From: an uncultured bacterium
Lineage (GTDB): Bacteria; Bacillota_I; Bacilli_A; RFN20; CAG-826
Assembly (NCBI GenBank): GCA_949290395.1
Contig: CASERQ010000003.1
Coordinates: 62,001 to 126,000, forward strand
Reading direction: 5' to 3'
DNA: 64,000 nt
Part shown: positions 8,546 through 18,739 of the stretch, piece by piece
How positions within the stretch are numbered: position 1 is the first letter of the stretch
Layout of the letters: each line of letters begins with the position of its first letter
The notes under the pieces: generated by a model
Seen by the model: the letters and a program-made list of their open reading frames with translations, nothing else
The model's database searches: none
What the model was told of the DNA's origin: nothing
Translations under genes and position numbers: made by a program

Positions 8546-10567
8546 ATGAAGAAAAAAGTTTTATTATTATTAAGTTTTTCATTTTTAGTTCTTGGAAGTG
8601 CTTCATGTAGTACTCCTGAAAATCCAGGAAATGATGATCCAAGTATAAACGAACCTGCTGTTAAACCAGTTGGCGCTCTTCAAGAATTTTTCTATTCTTT
8701 AAGAGAAAATAATTTCACTATTTCTTATACTGATTATTACGTGAACCAAGGTTTAAGCCGTTCACAAATGAGCTATTACACTCCTTATTCTTTACAAAGT
8801 GAAGGCGATTTAGGTTTTAATGGCTACGCTAAAAACGATGATTGCGTATTTTCTTATAATCTTGAAGATGGCGAAATAGTAAGTGGACTTCCTGTTGTTG
8901 ATTATAATAGCGGCGTCATGATTTATGACATCTATGATTATCGTGATGGCATGGATGAATTTGATTATACTGCATTACCAGAAGACTATGAAGCAGGATC
9001 AACTTTTAATTACGTTTTCGGAGAAAACGCTAAAAACGATGAACTCCTTCTTAGTGTCTTTTTAAGAAAGAATTATAATCCAGATGTTCTTCCTAAATCT
9101 TTAACTCTTTCTCTTGTTCAAGATACTTTAAGAATTGAATCAGTTAATCTTGATTATGGTGATGCTGGACAAGATACAATAAATGCCGTTATTTATGATG
9201 TTGGGAAAACAGAAAACACAGAAATCAAAAATTTCTTAGAAACCGGAAAAACATCAAAAACCCCGCTAAACCGCGATTTTTATAGATTAATTGCTCCTTA
9301 TCTTGAAAGCAATAACTATAAAGTTAGACTTGATGCAACAGGATATAGAGATAATAGCGGCGCTTATAGCACTTTCGTAGAAGATGATTATTATTTAGAA
9401 AATGCTGTTATTTATGACACAATTAGCAGCAAAACTGTAACTGGTCATTTACAAACACCAGGCACTGTTGCGACCTTTAAACTTGATAGCATTGATGATA
9501 CTGAACTTGAAATTACAGGAACTCCTTCAAATCAAGGTGATGGTTTTTATAGTTATTTATATGGAGAATATTTAAGCTATGTATTCTCATCAATGGGATT
9601 CTCTAACTTTATAGGTTATCGTGATGAAACAAAAGAAAATTCTTATTACATTACTGATAGCCAAGCTCAAAGCATGCTTGCTTATATGGTTAAATTTGAG
9701 CTTGATAGCATCGAAAGAAGTTTAAGAAGCTTAAGACTCGAAGTCGATAACTTTGAAAAACATGAATTTACTCTTTATTTTGAAGTTTATAACCCAACAA
9801 CATATCAAGATTTAGGTGTTTATAAAGCTTCATTTAGTAACGTTAATGAAATTTCTTTCCCAGCAGTTGATAGATATTTAAATATTGGTGAAAGTGCAGA
9901 AGGACAAGATAAGAGTGAACTTGAAAGTGTCTTAAATAAATTTAAAGAACACAATTATTCAATGGATGTTTATTCTGATGCAGGTCTTGCAAAAGTTTAT
10001 TACACTCCAAATTATTACTTTATTCAAACTTATGGAAATCCAAATTCTAATGAAGGATACATTAAACTTGGCGAAGCGATTTATGAATTTAATCTTGTCT
10101 ATAACGATCTTGGAGTAATTACTTCAATTAACGTTAATAAAGACAAAGATTACTCTCAATCAATGAAACTTCCAGGATGTGGAAGTTATAATGGAGCTGA
10201 TGACGATTTATTCTATTTTTCTACTTTTGATGATGTAATCTACGATTACACAAAATATTCACCAACGTCCTTTATGGGATATTCATATTGGAAAAATACT
10301 GGAAACTTAGTTTCTGATCCAAGTAAACTTTTCTCAGCTGGTGTTTTAAGTTATTTCTATTGGAATAACTCAACAGGCGCTTTACCTCAAGGAGCTGGCT
10401 TTATGGTTTCAGATGGAGGTGAAGAGCCTTACGATACAAGGTTAAGCTTATTCTTAGCTTACTCTTCAGCAGATGGTCTACAATTTGGTGGCCAATATAC
10501 AACATTCTATGATATTGGTGGCACAAGTTTTGACTATCTTGATGACTATGTCGCAGAAAATAATTAA
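8546..10567 (+). CDS. lipoprotein with three tandem NNYT/GTTSV modules
   Basis: A 673-residue lipoprotein (Cys21) starting 2 nt after the previous stop, in the same operon. It shows the clearest tandem form of the shared module. Openings at about nt 8690 (E-N-N-F-T), 9305 (S-N-N-Y-K) and 9945 (E-H-N-Y-S) are each followed by Tyr-rich strands. Closings are at about nt 9195, 9830 and 10509; the last reads D-I-G-G-T-S-F-D-Y-L. Each unit is about 200 residues. A Y-Y-T-P-N-Y-Y-F strand is prominent in unit three. No known enzyme or binding motif was recognised. Its place behind two proteases suggests a surface role in the same process, but nothing in the sequence proves it. Confidence 0.8.
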   Translation: MKKKVLLLLSFSFLVLGSASCSTPENPGNDDPSINEPAVKPVGALQEFFYSLRENNFTISYTDYYVNQGLSRSQMSYYTPYSLQSEGDLGFNGYAKNDDCVFSYNLEDGEIVSGLPVVDYNSGVMIYDIYDYRDGMDEFDYTALPEDYEAGSTFNYVFGENAKNDELLLSVFLRKNYNPDVLPKSLTLSLVQDTLRIESVNLDYGDAGQDTINAVIYDVGKTENTEIKNFLETGKTSKTPLNRDFYRLIAPYLESNNYKVRLDATGYRDNSGAYSTFVEDDYYLENAVIYDTISSKTVTGHLQTPGTVATFKLDSIDDTELEITGTPSNQGDGFYSYLYGEYLSYVFSSMGFSNFIGYRDETKENSYYITDSQAQSMLAYMVKFELDSIERSLRSLRLEVDNFEKHEFTLYFEVYNPTTYQDLGVYKASFSNVNEISFPAVDRYLNIGESAEGQDKSELESVLNKFKEHNYSMDVYSDAGLAKVYYTPNYYFIQTYGNPNSNEGYIKLGEAIYEFNLVYNDLGVITSINVNKDKDYSQSMKLPGCGSYNGADDDLFYFSTFDDVIYDYTKYSPTSFMGYSYWKNTGNLVSDPSKLFSAGVLSYFYWNNSTGALPQGAGFMVSDGGEEPYDTRLSLFLAYSSADGLQFGGQYTTFYDIGGTSFDYLDDYVAENN

Positions 10568-10584
10568 GATTTGTGAGGTTTTTT

Positions 10585-13458
10585 ATGAAAAAAAGATTTA
10601 TTGCGTTAAGTTTATTAAGTGTAGCACTTGTTAGCGGAAGCTTAGCTTCCTGCAGCAACGAGCCAGAACCAGACCCTACAGTTGATGGGATAACTGGAGT
10701 TACAATTACAGGACCTCTTAGTGTAAGAGTAAACGAAAAGATTACTTTAAGAGCTGATGTTGTTGGTAGTGATAACGACTCAGTCACTTGGGAAAGTTCA
10801 AATCCTGAAATTGCAACAGTTGATAGTAGTGGTGTAGTAACTGGCTTAGATGTTGGAGAAACAACAATTAAAGCAACTTCAACTGAAGATCCTAATTTCT
10901 CAGCAACTTATAGAGTCATGGTTTCAGCAATTTATGCTAATAACATTAGTTTAACTATTGATTTAAGAGATGATATTACTCTTACTGATGGCGTTTATAA
11001 CGTACCAGGTGGCGCAACTTTTAAAGTTAATTATGCTTTGAAACCAGATAATGCAACTCGCCCTGATTCAATTGCTTATTCTTTTATTAGAGAAGATGGA
11101 AATCAAGCAATTGCTAGTGAATGTTTAATTGAACCAACAGAAGACGGCGGAGCCAATGTTACTTTCTATTCAACAATGAAAGGTAACTTAAGAGTTTCAG
11201 CAAGTTATAAATCAAGCGTTTCAGGTAGAATTAATACCTCAATCATGCTCAACGTTTACGACAAAAACGAGGAAAACGTTACTAAATTAGCTACTATTAT
11301 TAATAATATTAAAGCAAAAGAAATTTCATCCCTTACAGGCGCAACTCATACTTATAAGAGTGGGAGTTTAACAGAAACTTCTAACTTTAGATCTTATAAA
11401 AACGCAACCTATAAGAGCTTAGTTAGTGAAGAAGTTGTTGATGGCTCAACTGCAAAAGAAACCATTAATTCTTATTCAACAATTGATGAAAAAGCTAATG
11501 CTTTCTATCTTTTTGCTTATGATGAAGATAAGAAAATCAAGGAAATGTATGTAAACGATACTTTATATTCTTCAACAATTTCTGATTATCGCAATTTTGC
11601 AGCCCTTCCTAACTTTACGGTAGACGGTTTACCTGTTTATGGCTTTGGAACTTTACTTGATACAATTGCTGATCAAGGTGAATTTAGAGGAAATCCAACA
11701 CTTGGTAACTTCATCGCAAGAGGAAACGCAACTTATACATTCACAGATACAAGCGTTAAAGTTGAGACAACATTTAGAAATGATTATGAACTTTTAAGCT
11801 CTATCGCTTTTGATTTTACATATAACGCAAACTATGAATTATCTAGTTTTAATTATGTTTATCAAGAAGGTGAAGATGAAAATAGTTTAGTAACTCTTTT
11901 TGAAGATCATGGAAGTAACTTTGTATATGGTGAAAAATCAGATGATACTCAAAAAGAAATTGACATTAATTCTTATTATATAGAAGAATTTAATGTCGAA
12001 TACGTCGACAACTATTCTGAAATTGCAACAGGTAGTGATGAAGGTAGTTACCGTTACGAAATTGAAAAAGAAGAAGTTGTTGATGGCGTGCAAACCTTCA
12101 CTTTAACTTATGACCACTCTTTACCTGTTAGAATTACTGATTTTGTTCCAGAAACTGCATCAACTTTAATTGATATTGCTTCAGTTAGTGTAACAAATGA
12201 ACAAACAGGAAGTAGGAATATTGGAATTTATAGCGATGGAATCGCTGTAATTGGTGGACCTAAAAAAGAAGATGGAAACTTCATTGAAGTAGTTGAAACT
12301 GTAACTATTACAACAAGAGGTGGCGCTACAAAACGATTCAAGATCGATTGGAAAGCACCAACTTTAACTGGAATTAAATTTGATTGTCCAAATGATCAAG
12401 ATGTTAATACAAGCTTAAAGTTTGATAACATTAGAATTTATGAAGAAACTCCATATTTCTGGCTTAACCCAATTCCAGATGATGGTAATTATACTTTTGG
12501 AATGGATATTTTAAGTGGACCAGAAGATGGACTTACTTTATTAGGTCATGAAGGAGACACCGACAAAGAGGTACCTACAGGAGCTTATACATTAGTTGCT
12601 AATAAAGTTGGAACTTATACCTTTAATTTCTATGTTATAGGTCATACTGATATCAGAACAGAAACTTATACACTTGTCGTCGAAGAAGGTATTACTAAAG
12701 CTGAATATGAAAAGAATCTTGTAGGAAAGACCTTTGAATATGCTAGTGATACAATGTCTCACTCAATTACTTTCACATCAAATTCAATTATTACCTTAAA
12801 GACTGGCGTCACAACTGGAGATAGAGAAGATGGTGGAGAAATTGGAGGCAATACTGGTGATATAGTATCGATTGACATTCGCTACGAAATTGCTGATGGA
12901 AGAGTAACTATTCTTACAGATGGCGAAGATAAAGTTAACCAAATCTTTAATAGCGAGAACTCATATTTTGAATCTATCTATGGAGGAAATATTGAAGTTA
13001 GTGATGATTTTAAGAGTGTAACTTTACAACTTAGAACACGTGCTGAAGCAGTTAACGATCCATATAATTATTGTTATGCTGGATATACATTTACACAAGC
13101 TGCTGATATTTCTAATTTAGTGGGGAAAACTTTTAAAGGAGAAGAATCTCTTGGTTCATTACAAATGCATACCTTAAGAATTACTTTTGAAAACGAAACT
13201 TCAGGAAAATTTGTAATCACAAGTAACGCGACTGGTAAAGAAGCTGCATCATTTACATTTGATTATGTTGCAAATGCTCAAACTGGTGAAGTTACTTTGA
13301 GTAACGTAACGCTTATTCAATCTTCTGTTGATGGTTTAGTTTTTAAATCGTCATCAATGGGTAGAGACAACATCCTTAATATTGTAATTACAGTTCCTAC
13401 AAACTTTGGCTATTCACTTGACTATACATTTGAAGTTGATCTTAGAGTTGAAGCATAA
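10585..13458 (+). CDS. Ig-like (BIG2) lipoprotein with LVGKTF modules
   Basis: A 957-residue lipoprotein (Cys23, lipobox L-A-S-C) and last gene of the run that begins at 3525. I chose the ATG at 10585 because the GTGAGG at 10573-10578 is better read as its ribosome binding site than as an upstream GTG start. Residues about 34-114 form a textbook bacterial Ig-like group 2 domain (V-T-W-x-S-S-N-P-E-I-A-T-V, then G-x-T-T-I-K-A). The middle is unassigned beta-rich sequence. The C-terminal quarter has two units of about 95-120 residues, each opening L-V-G-K-T-F (near nt 12718 and 13117), also found in the gene at 13672. A terminator follows. Confidence 0.85.
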   Translation: MKKRFIALSLLSVALVSGSLASCSNEPEPDPTVDGITGVTITGPLSVRVNEKITLRADVVGSDNDSVTWESSNPEIATVDSSGVVTGLDVGETTIKATSTEDPNFSATYRVMVSAIYANNISLTIDLRDDITLTDGVYNVPGGATFKVNYALKPDNATRPDSIAYSFIREDGNQAIASECLIEPTEDGGANVTFYSTMKGNLRVSASYKSSVSGRINTSIMLNVYDKNEENVTKLATIINNIKAKEISSLTGATHTYKSGSLTETSNFRSYKNATYKSLVSEEVVDGSTAKETINSYSTIDEKANAFYLFAYDEDKKIKEMYVNDTLYSSTISDYRNFAALPNFTVDGLPVYGFGTLLDTIADQGEFRGNPTLGNFIARGNATYTFTDTSVKVETTFRNDYELLSSIAFDFTYNANYELSSFNYVYQEGEDENSLVTLFEDHGSNFVYGEKSDDTQKEIDINSYYIEEFNVEYVDNYSEIATGSDEGSYRYEIEKEEVVDGVQTFTLTYDHSLPVRITDFVPETASTLIDIASVSVTNEQTGSRNIGIYSDGIAVIGGPKKEDGNFIEVVETVTITTRGGATKRFKIDWKAPTLTGIKFDCPNDQDVNTSLKFDNIRIYEETPYFWLNPIPDDGNYTFGMDILSGPEDGLTLLGHEGDTDKEVPTGAYTLVANKVGTYTFNFYVIGHTDIRTETYTLVVEEGITKAEYEKNLVGKTFEYASDTMSHSITFTSNSIITLKTGVTTGDREDGGEIGGNTGDIVSIDIRYEIADGRVTILTDGEDKVNQIFNSENSYFESIYGGNIEVSDDFKSVTLQLRTRAEAVNDPYNYCYAGYTFTQAADISNLVGKTFKGEESLGSLQMHTLRITFENETSGKFVITSNATGKEAASFTFDYVANAQTGEVTLSNVTLIQSSVDGLVFKSSSMGRDNILNIVITVPTNFGYSLDYTFEVDLRVEA

Positions 13459-13478
13459 AAAAAGAACTATAAAAAACT

Positions 13479-13507
13479 AAACCTAGAGGCGAGTCTTCTA
13501 GGTTTTT
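13479..13507 (+). terminator. intrinsic terminator
   Basis: Arms AAACCTAGA (13479-13487) and TCTAGGTTT (13497-13505) pair perfectly and are followed by T residues. It ends the operon that started at 3525. Confidence 0.8.
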
Positions 13508-13562
13508 AATTTAGTATAAAACTTAAAAAAACTGTCTTAGTTATTAAGAATTTAACTTTAAA

Positions 13563-13590
13563 AAATGCGATAACTATCGCATTTATTTTC
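13563..13590. terminator. AAATGCGAT hairpin
   Basis: A perfect 9-bp stem (13563-13571 with 13576-13584) has an AACT loop and is followed by ATTTTC. It could be a second terminator, or part of the leader of the gene at 13672. A related AAAAATGCG hairpin lies at 19708-19733. Confidence 0.5.
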
Positions 13591-13671
13591 TTGATATTAA
13601 GATTAATTTGTTTGAGATTGTTCTTTTTATTTTTTTTAATAAAATTAAAAAGTTATTTTTGAGGAGAGGTT

Positions 13672-16600
13672 ATGAAAAAGAAAATAATAATGACTTTAAG
13701 CCTCGCAACTCTTTTATGTTTAGCAGGAACTATGAGTTTAGTTTCTTGCAACGGGGGGAGCGAGACTAGCGAAAATTTAAGACATTCTGTAACTTTAGAA
13801 AATAGTACTGACGTTACAATTAGTGGCTTAAACGAAGACGGGTATAATGCAGGAGACATAGTTACATTTACAGTTGCTCCTAACGATCCAGAAAAATCTA
13901 TTAGTGAAGTTAGTGCAAATGGCACACTTTTAACAAAAACTTATGATGGAAGTTATTCGTTTAGAATCGGAAACGAAGACGTTGTAATCAGTGTTAAACT
14001 TGCTGATGATGTTCCTGAAACTGGTGTTGGTACTTTAAGTGTAAAAGCAGGTATTCAAAATGGAACAGTAACTTTATCAAAAACTGGCAAAGCTCTTGTT
14101 GGTAGTGTTGTATCAATTATTGCCATTCCTAACGAAGGCTTTGAAGTTGATAAATATTATCTTAATGATGATGAAATTAGTGGCAGTACTTTTACTGTTG
14201 TTGAAGGAAAGAATGAAGTTAATGTTACTTTCAAAGCTCTTGATCCTTATGTGATTTACGGAAGCGTAAGAGTTATTGAAGAAGAAGTAATAAATGGAAC
14301 AATAGTAGCAACTTTAGAAGATGGAACCGAATTAACTAACGATAATAGACGTCAACCAGTTGGTACAAAAGTTAATCTTACATTAACTCCAGTTGATGAA
14401 TGTCATGAAGTTAAAAAGGTTTATTTAAATGATAATGAAATTACACCAGATGAAAGCGGACATTTCTCGTTCTTAGTTGTGGAAGGTAAAAACTTTATTA
14501 CCGCAGAATTCGGTTTAATTAATCCAGGTCAAGGTTTAGTTAAATTTGAAGTGGGTTCAGTTACAAACGCAACTGTAACTTTTGACAAAGAGGTTAATAA
14601 ATACTACGCAGTTGATGAAGTGATTACTGTTACAGTTACACCTAACACAAACTATACAGTTAAAGAAATTTCATTAAATGGTACTCCTGTTGCCGAAACA
14701 GAAACTGCAAATGTCTATTCTTTTAAAGTTGTTGAAGGGTTAAATACGCTTGTTATTAGTGTTGTTTCAGAAGCAGAAGGCGTTGAAATTTTAGCGGATG
14801 AAACTTGGATTCCTGCTGAAAGCGAAGATGCTTGGTTTGATTACTATGTAGAAGTAGGTAAAGAGTATCAACTTCAAACTAAGTTAACTCCTGAAGGAAG
14901 CTATGATGAACTTGTTTGGAGTGTTAGTGAATTTGATGCCGAGTTTATTGAAGTTACGCCAGAAGGTCTTTTAAAAGTTAAAGAAGTTAATTATGGTAGC
15001 AATATGTATGTAGAAGTTGCTTTAAAGAGCAACCCTGACGTAACAGACTCTATTAGAATTCGTTCTGTTTCAACTGCTGAATTTAATTTAATGCAAATTA
15101 AAGAACTGCTAGTTGAAGCACAAGCTAAAGAAGCAAGTGGTGCAAATAAAACAGAACTTATAATAGAAGAAAAAGCAGAAGGCGAAACAACTAGTGACAA
15201 AACTACTTATAATTTTGAAACCTATGCTGATAAACATTCAGTTACTGAAGTAAAAAATAGTGATGGGACAACTGATCTTTATTATAGAACCATTAAAGAT
15301 AATGTTTTCTATGGCTTAGAAAGAATCGGTGGAGAAACAAGCGTTTCTACATATAATGGCGGTCCAACGGAAGTTACATCTGAAAATGAAGCCGAAATGA
15401 ACACTATGCTTAACACTATGGGCGCCATAGAATTTGGTTATAACGGAGTTAAAAATGGTGTAATTGATTATTTCTATGATTATACATTAGGTGACTACAC
15501 AATTTATGACCACGAAAGTGAAGAATTTGACCCATTCGAAAACACAACAATTGTTACTGATATAACAGGAACTGTTTTTGATATCTATACCGAGGTTAAA
15601 TATGAAGATACTTTCTGGAATGAAATAGTTGCCTTTACTATTAATTTACATCTTGACTTCAATTTTAGTGGGGAATTAACAACTGCAACATACGAAAGAA
15701 AAGATTATACATTAACAAGTTTAGATGAGTCTTTAGATGGAAAAGATTATGAACTTCAAAAATATGTAGTTAATCTTACTTATGAAGAAAAAGGTGTTGA
15801 TCAAAATAACTATTTTGATATTAATGATTATTTTTATAAGGACTTCACACCTGAAGTTTATAATTCAAATACATTTATTGAAGAAAATAAATTAAAGAAA
15901 AATGCCTCAAATAAATATGAAATCAATGCAGAAACTACATATTATATTAATCTTGAAAATGTTGTTCCTACTGAAGCTATGATGGATGTAGATGAAATTA
16001 CAATTGCTTCATCAAACGAAGACATCGTTAGTCGAACGGGAAGTGCTAACGGCTATTTATACTTTGAGACTTTACAAGCTGAGGGCGAAGTTACCTTGAC
16101 TTTGAAATCAAAGAAGATTACAAAGACGCTTGATTTTGTAGTTAGTTTTGCTGATGTTGAAAAAGTTGAGTTCACGACGAGCGTGGCTGATTCTTTAATG
16201 GTTGGGGGAGAAACTATCTTAGAGGCTGAAGTTACTCCTGATACAGGAATTGCAACAACTGATATAAAATATGAAATTATTAGTGATGGGACCGGAGGAG
16301 CTAAAATCGAAGAAAGACCTGATAGATGGGGCATTAGTACTGATTACTACTTAATTGCTGGACCAAATGCCGGTGAAATCAATGTTAGGGCTACTTCATT
16401 AGCTGATGAAACAGTATTCGTTGAAAAGACAATTGTTGTTAATGCAGCACCTAGTGTATTGGGCGATTTAGTCGGCAAAACATTTAAGGCAACAAATAGT
16501 GTATTTAATATGTCTACCTATGGGACAGATGTTTATAATTACACAATTACATTTGAAAGCAATAATAAAGCCCGTGTAGAATATGAAATTTCAGTAGAAA

Positions 16601-17175
16601 GTTATATGGGAGATCAAACAGTAACAAAAGGTACATATACTGCTGATGTTGCCCAAGAAGGTGAAAGAATAGAACTTAGTAACATAACGAGTGTTGGCAC
16701 AAGCGATATCGAAACAAGTGAAGTTCCTTCAACTATCCAAGTTGTTTATACGGATACTTTTGAATTTGAAGGCTTAAGCATTTATCTTGGCGATGAAGAT
16801 GTTACTTTCGAAGAGTATGTTCCTATTGATTTAACTTCGGTTAAAGAAAAACTTATCGGATCCACTCAAACATTTTCGTGGTCTGATAGTTATGGCGGAA
16901 CCTATAATTTAACTATGGTTTTCTCCGGAACAGTTGATGCTATAAAAGTTGATATTGATTGTGAATATTCTAGTTATTACAGTACATCAACGGGTAAATT
17001 TAACGCCGATGTAACAGTTACAGAAGAAGCAATTACCCTAAGTAATAAAACACTTACTGAAGGTAACATCATGACTTATGATTACCCACCTAACGATTAC
17101 TTATATGAAGTAGACACCGATGGTAATGTTCGAGTTTATCATGAAGATGAAGCCGGTGGCGGATGGGATTATTAA
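13672..17175 (+). CDS. InlB-like repeat and Ig-like lipoprotein
   Basis: An 1,167-residue lipoprotein (Cys26, lipobox L-V-S-C). Residues about 38-365 contain four tandem divergent InlB B-repeat / Flg_new_2 units; units two to four share a V-V-E-G-(K/L)-N close. An Ig-like stretch follows (about 370-465, with L-V-W-S-V), then a long unassigned beta-rich middle, a second Ig-like stretch near residue 835, and two C-terminal units of the LVGKTF type also seen in the gene at 10585. Such architectures are typical of cell-surface binding proteins, but the ligand is unknown. GAGGAGAGG precedes the ATG. The next gene starts 17 nt after the stop with its own AGGAGG, so the two probably share a transcript. 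Confidence 0.85.
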   Translation: MKKKIIMTLSLATLLCLAGTMSLVSCNGGSETSENLRHSVTLENSTDVTISGLNEDGYNAGDIVTFTVAPNDPEKSISEVSANGTLLTKTYDGSYSFRIGNEDVVISVKLADDVPETGVGTLSVKAGIQNGTVTLSKTGKALVGSVVSIIAIPNEGFEVDKYYLNDDEISGSTFTVVEGKNEVNVTFKALDPYVIYGSVRVIEEEVINGTIVATLEDGTELTNDNRRQPVGTKVNLTLTPVDECHEVKKVYLNDNEITPDESGHFSFLVVEGKNFITAEFGLINPGQGLVKFEVGSVTNATVTFDKEVNKYYAVDEVITVTVTPNTNYTVKEISLNGTPVAETETANVYSFKVVEGLNTLVISVVSEAEGVEILADETWIPAESEDAWFDYYVEVGKEYQLQTKLTPEGSYDELVWSVSEFDAEFIEVTPEGLLKVKEVNYGSNMYVEVALKSNPDVTDSIRIRSVSTAEFNLMQIKELLVEAQAKEASGANKTELIIEEKAEGETTSDKTTYNFETYADKHSVTEVKNSDGTTDLYYRTIKDNVFYGLERIGGETSVSTYNGGPTEVTSENEAEMNTMLNTMGAIEFGYNGVKNGVIDYFYDYTLGDYTIYDHESEEFDPFENTTIVTDITGTVFDIYTEVKYEDTFWNEIVAFTINLHLDFNFSGELTTATYERKDYTLTSLDESLDGKDYELQKYVVNLTYEEKGVDQNNYFDINDYFYKDFTPEVYNSNTFIEENKLKKNASNKYEINAETTYYINLENVVPTEAMMDVDEITIASSNEDIVSRTGSANGYLYFETLQAEGEVTLTLKSKKITKTLDFVVSFADVEKVEFTTSVADSLMVGGETILEAEVTPDTGIATTDIKYEIISDGTGGAKIEERPDRWGISTDYYLIAGPNAGEINVRATSLADETVFVEKTIVVNAAPSVLGDLVGKTFKATNSVFNMSTYGTDVYNYTITFESNNKARVEYEISVESYMGDQTVTKGTYTADVAQEGERIELSNITSVGTSDIETSEVPSTIQVVYTDTFEFEGLSIYLGDEDVTFEEYVPIDLTSVKEKLIGSTQTFSWSDSYGGTYNLTMVFSGTVDAIKVDIDCEYSSYYSTSTGKFNADVTVTEEAITLSNKTLTEGNIMTYDYPPNDYLYEVDTDGNVRVYHEDEAGGGWDY

Positions 17176-17192
17176 TTTAGGAGGTAAATATA

Positions 17193-18362
17193 ATGAAAAA
17201 TAGAAGATTTATTTTTGGTTTATCTTTATTAATTCTTGGTGTAACCGGAATTACATCTTGCACAGATTATAGTTCTTTACCTCCTGTTACTGATTTGGGT
17301 AATGGAGGAGAAGAAGGAGTAGAAAGTTTTGTTAATATAAACGAAATTACAAATGAAGTTACCACTCTTCATCCAGGAGAGTCTATACAATTAACAGGTC
17401 CTGAAAATGTTACATGGTCTGTTAGTAATAGCCTTGCAACTATTGATGAAAACGGTCTTTTAAAAGCTGGCGAAACAGATGGAGAATTTATTGTTACTGC
17501 AACAAGTAAATTTGACTCTTCTTTTACAGTGAACAAAGCCTTTAAAATCTACACCATGAATACTAAAGATTTAGCTAATAATCTTTATAAATGGGCTGAA
17601 GGCTATAACTACACCATGAATCGGACAGGTAGATTCTTAAAAGAAGACGGAAGTGAAGTTAGTAAAGCTGATATTATTGCTACCGATGGAGAAGACGCTG
17701 AATCCGTTCTTGTTTATGAAGATTTTGTAGAAAAAGGCAACCAAGTTAAGTACATGGAAGAAGCTTTCTATGTTAAATATGGTGTAACAGGAGATGGCAC
17801 AACGTATGAAGGCGGAAGCTATAACTCTCCTTTGGGTGGTGGTTCTGTTTGGGACTACGATATCGTTGATGGAAAAGCCGTAAGAGGAATGCCAGATTAT
17901 TTTGATGGCTATCTTGGATATGGCGATTATAAAGCATACTATACTTCTGATCTTACTTTCTTTATGAGAGACGAATTTAAAGTTGAAGATTCTAATTTAA
18001 CTTTAAAAGCAGATAAGTCTGCCTTAGTATACGATGCTTTAAAAGATCAAAATGATTTTAGAAATAAGTCTCAATATAATACAGATTACTCTATTCCTAT
18101 TACTCTTTGGGGAATCATTGATTCTACTTATGCTTTACAATTCTTTGACTATGGATATGATTTGTCGACAAAAGGCGAAATTGTATTTGATGATCATTCA
18201 TTAACTGGAACATTTATTTTTGAAAACGTATATTTAAGCGATAATAGTGTTTATGATTATGAAGCAACGTTCACAATTAGAGATATTGGTACAACTGTAA
18301 TTGATGGCATTGCTGAATTAATTGCACAAGACGCGGAAGAAGAAGCAGCGAGCGAAAAATAA
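17193..18362 (+). CDS. Ig-like lipoprotein with one NNYT/GTTSV module
   Basis: A 389-residue lipoprotein (Cys23, I-T-S-C). A short Ig-like BIG2 domain lies at about 47-125 (V-T-W-S-V-S-N, then I-D-E-N-G-L-L). It is followed by one copy of the shared module: opening G-Y-N-Y-T-M near nt 17600 and closing D-I-G-T-T-V-I-D-G-I near nt 18283. It is the smallest member of the module family here and so the simplest view of its minimal form. AGGAGG stands 7 nt before the ATG. A strong terminator lies 26 nt after the stop. Confidence 0.85.
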   Translation: MKNRRFIFGLSLLILGVTGITSCTDYSSLPPVTDLGNGGEEGVESFVNINEITNEVTTLHPGESIQLTGPENVTWSVSNSLATIDENGLLKAGETDGEFIVTATSKFDSSFTVNKAFKIYTMNTKDLANNLYKWAEGYNYTMNRTGRFLKEDGSEVSKADIIATDGEDAESVLVYEDFVEKGNQVKYMEEAFYVKYGVTGDGTTYEGGSYNSPLGGGSVWDYDIVDGKAVRGMPDYFDGYLGYGDYKAYYTSDLTFFMRDEFKVEDSNLTLKADKSALVYDALKDQNDFRNKSQYNTDYSIPITLWGIIDSTYALQFFDYGYDLSTKGEIVFDDHSLTGTFIFENVYLSDNSVYDYEATFTIRDIGTTVIDGIAELIAQDAEEEAASEK

Positions 18363-18387
18363 CTTTTTCATATACTCTTTCTCAGAA

Positions 18388-18415
18388 AATCTCTGCAATT
18401 TGCAGGGATTTTTTT
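18388..18415 (+). terminator. strong intrinsic terminator
   Basis: A 9-bp stem (18388-18396 with 18402-18410, one wobble) has an AATTT loop and runs into seven T residues. Confidence 0.85.
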
Positions 18416-18573
18416 GTGATTTTTGTTTTAATGTCGCTTAAAAAACTTTTCTTCAAGTTAATTAATATGTTGAAAAATTCTGTAGTATTTAAATTAGGTT
18501 TTGGTTTGCTAGACTTTATTTAAAATGTTATATATGTAAAAAAGAAGATAAATTATGAATCTGACAGATTTTT

Positions 18574-18717
18574 ATGGTGCCTTTCGAGATAAATAATGAA
18601 AATAGTGAACTCCGAGAAGGCGATTTTGAACTTTCGTTTGAGTATGAATTTAGAGTTGGCCGTAAAATTTGGTTTATGCCATATTATCAAACCTTTAAAG
18701 AATATAAAAACTTTTGA
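18574..18717 (+). CDS. short frame, possible gene remnant
   Basis: A 47-codon frame encodes an acidic then aromatic-rich peptide (G-R-K-I-W-F-M-P-Y-Y-Q). Its composition looks more like protein than random AT-rich sequence, but no ribosome binding site precedes the ATG and other frames across the same bases are also open. It lies directly before the broken regulator gene, so it may be a relic of a neighbouring gene. I do not recognise a family. Confidence 0.2.
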   Translation: MVPFEINNENSELREGDFELSFEYEFRVGRKIWFMPYYQTFKEYKNF

Positions 18718-18739
18718 TATTTTTAAGAGGTTATAAAAA

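Noticed and set aside
10401-10787. 128-codon minus-strand frame across a gene junction
   Set aside because: It overlaps the ends of two well-supported + genes and shows no signal or family pattern.
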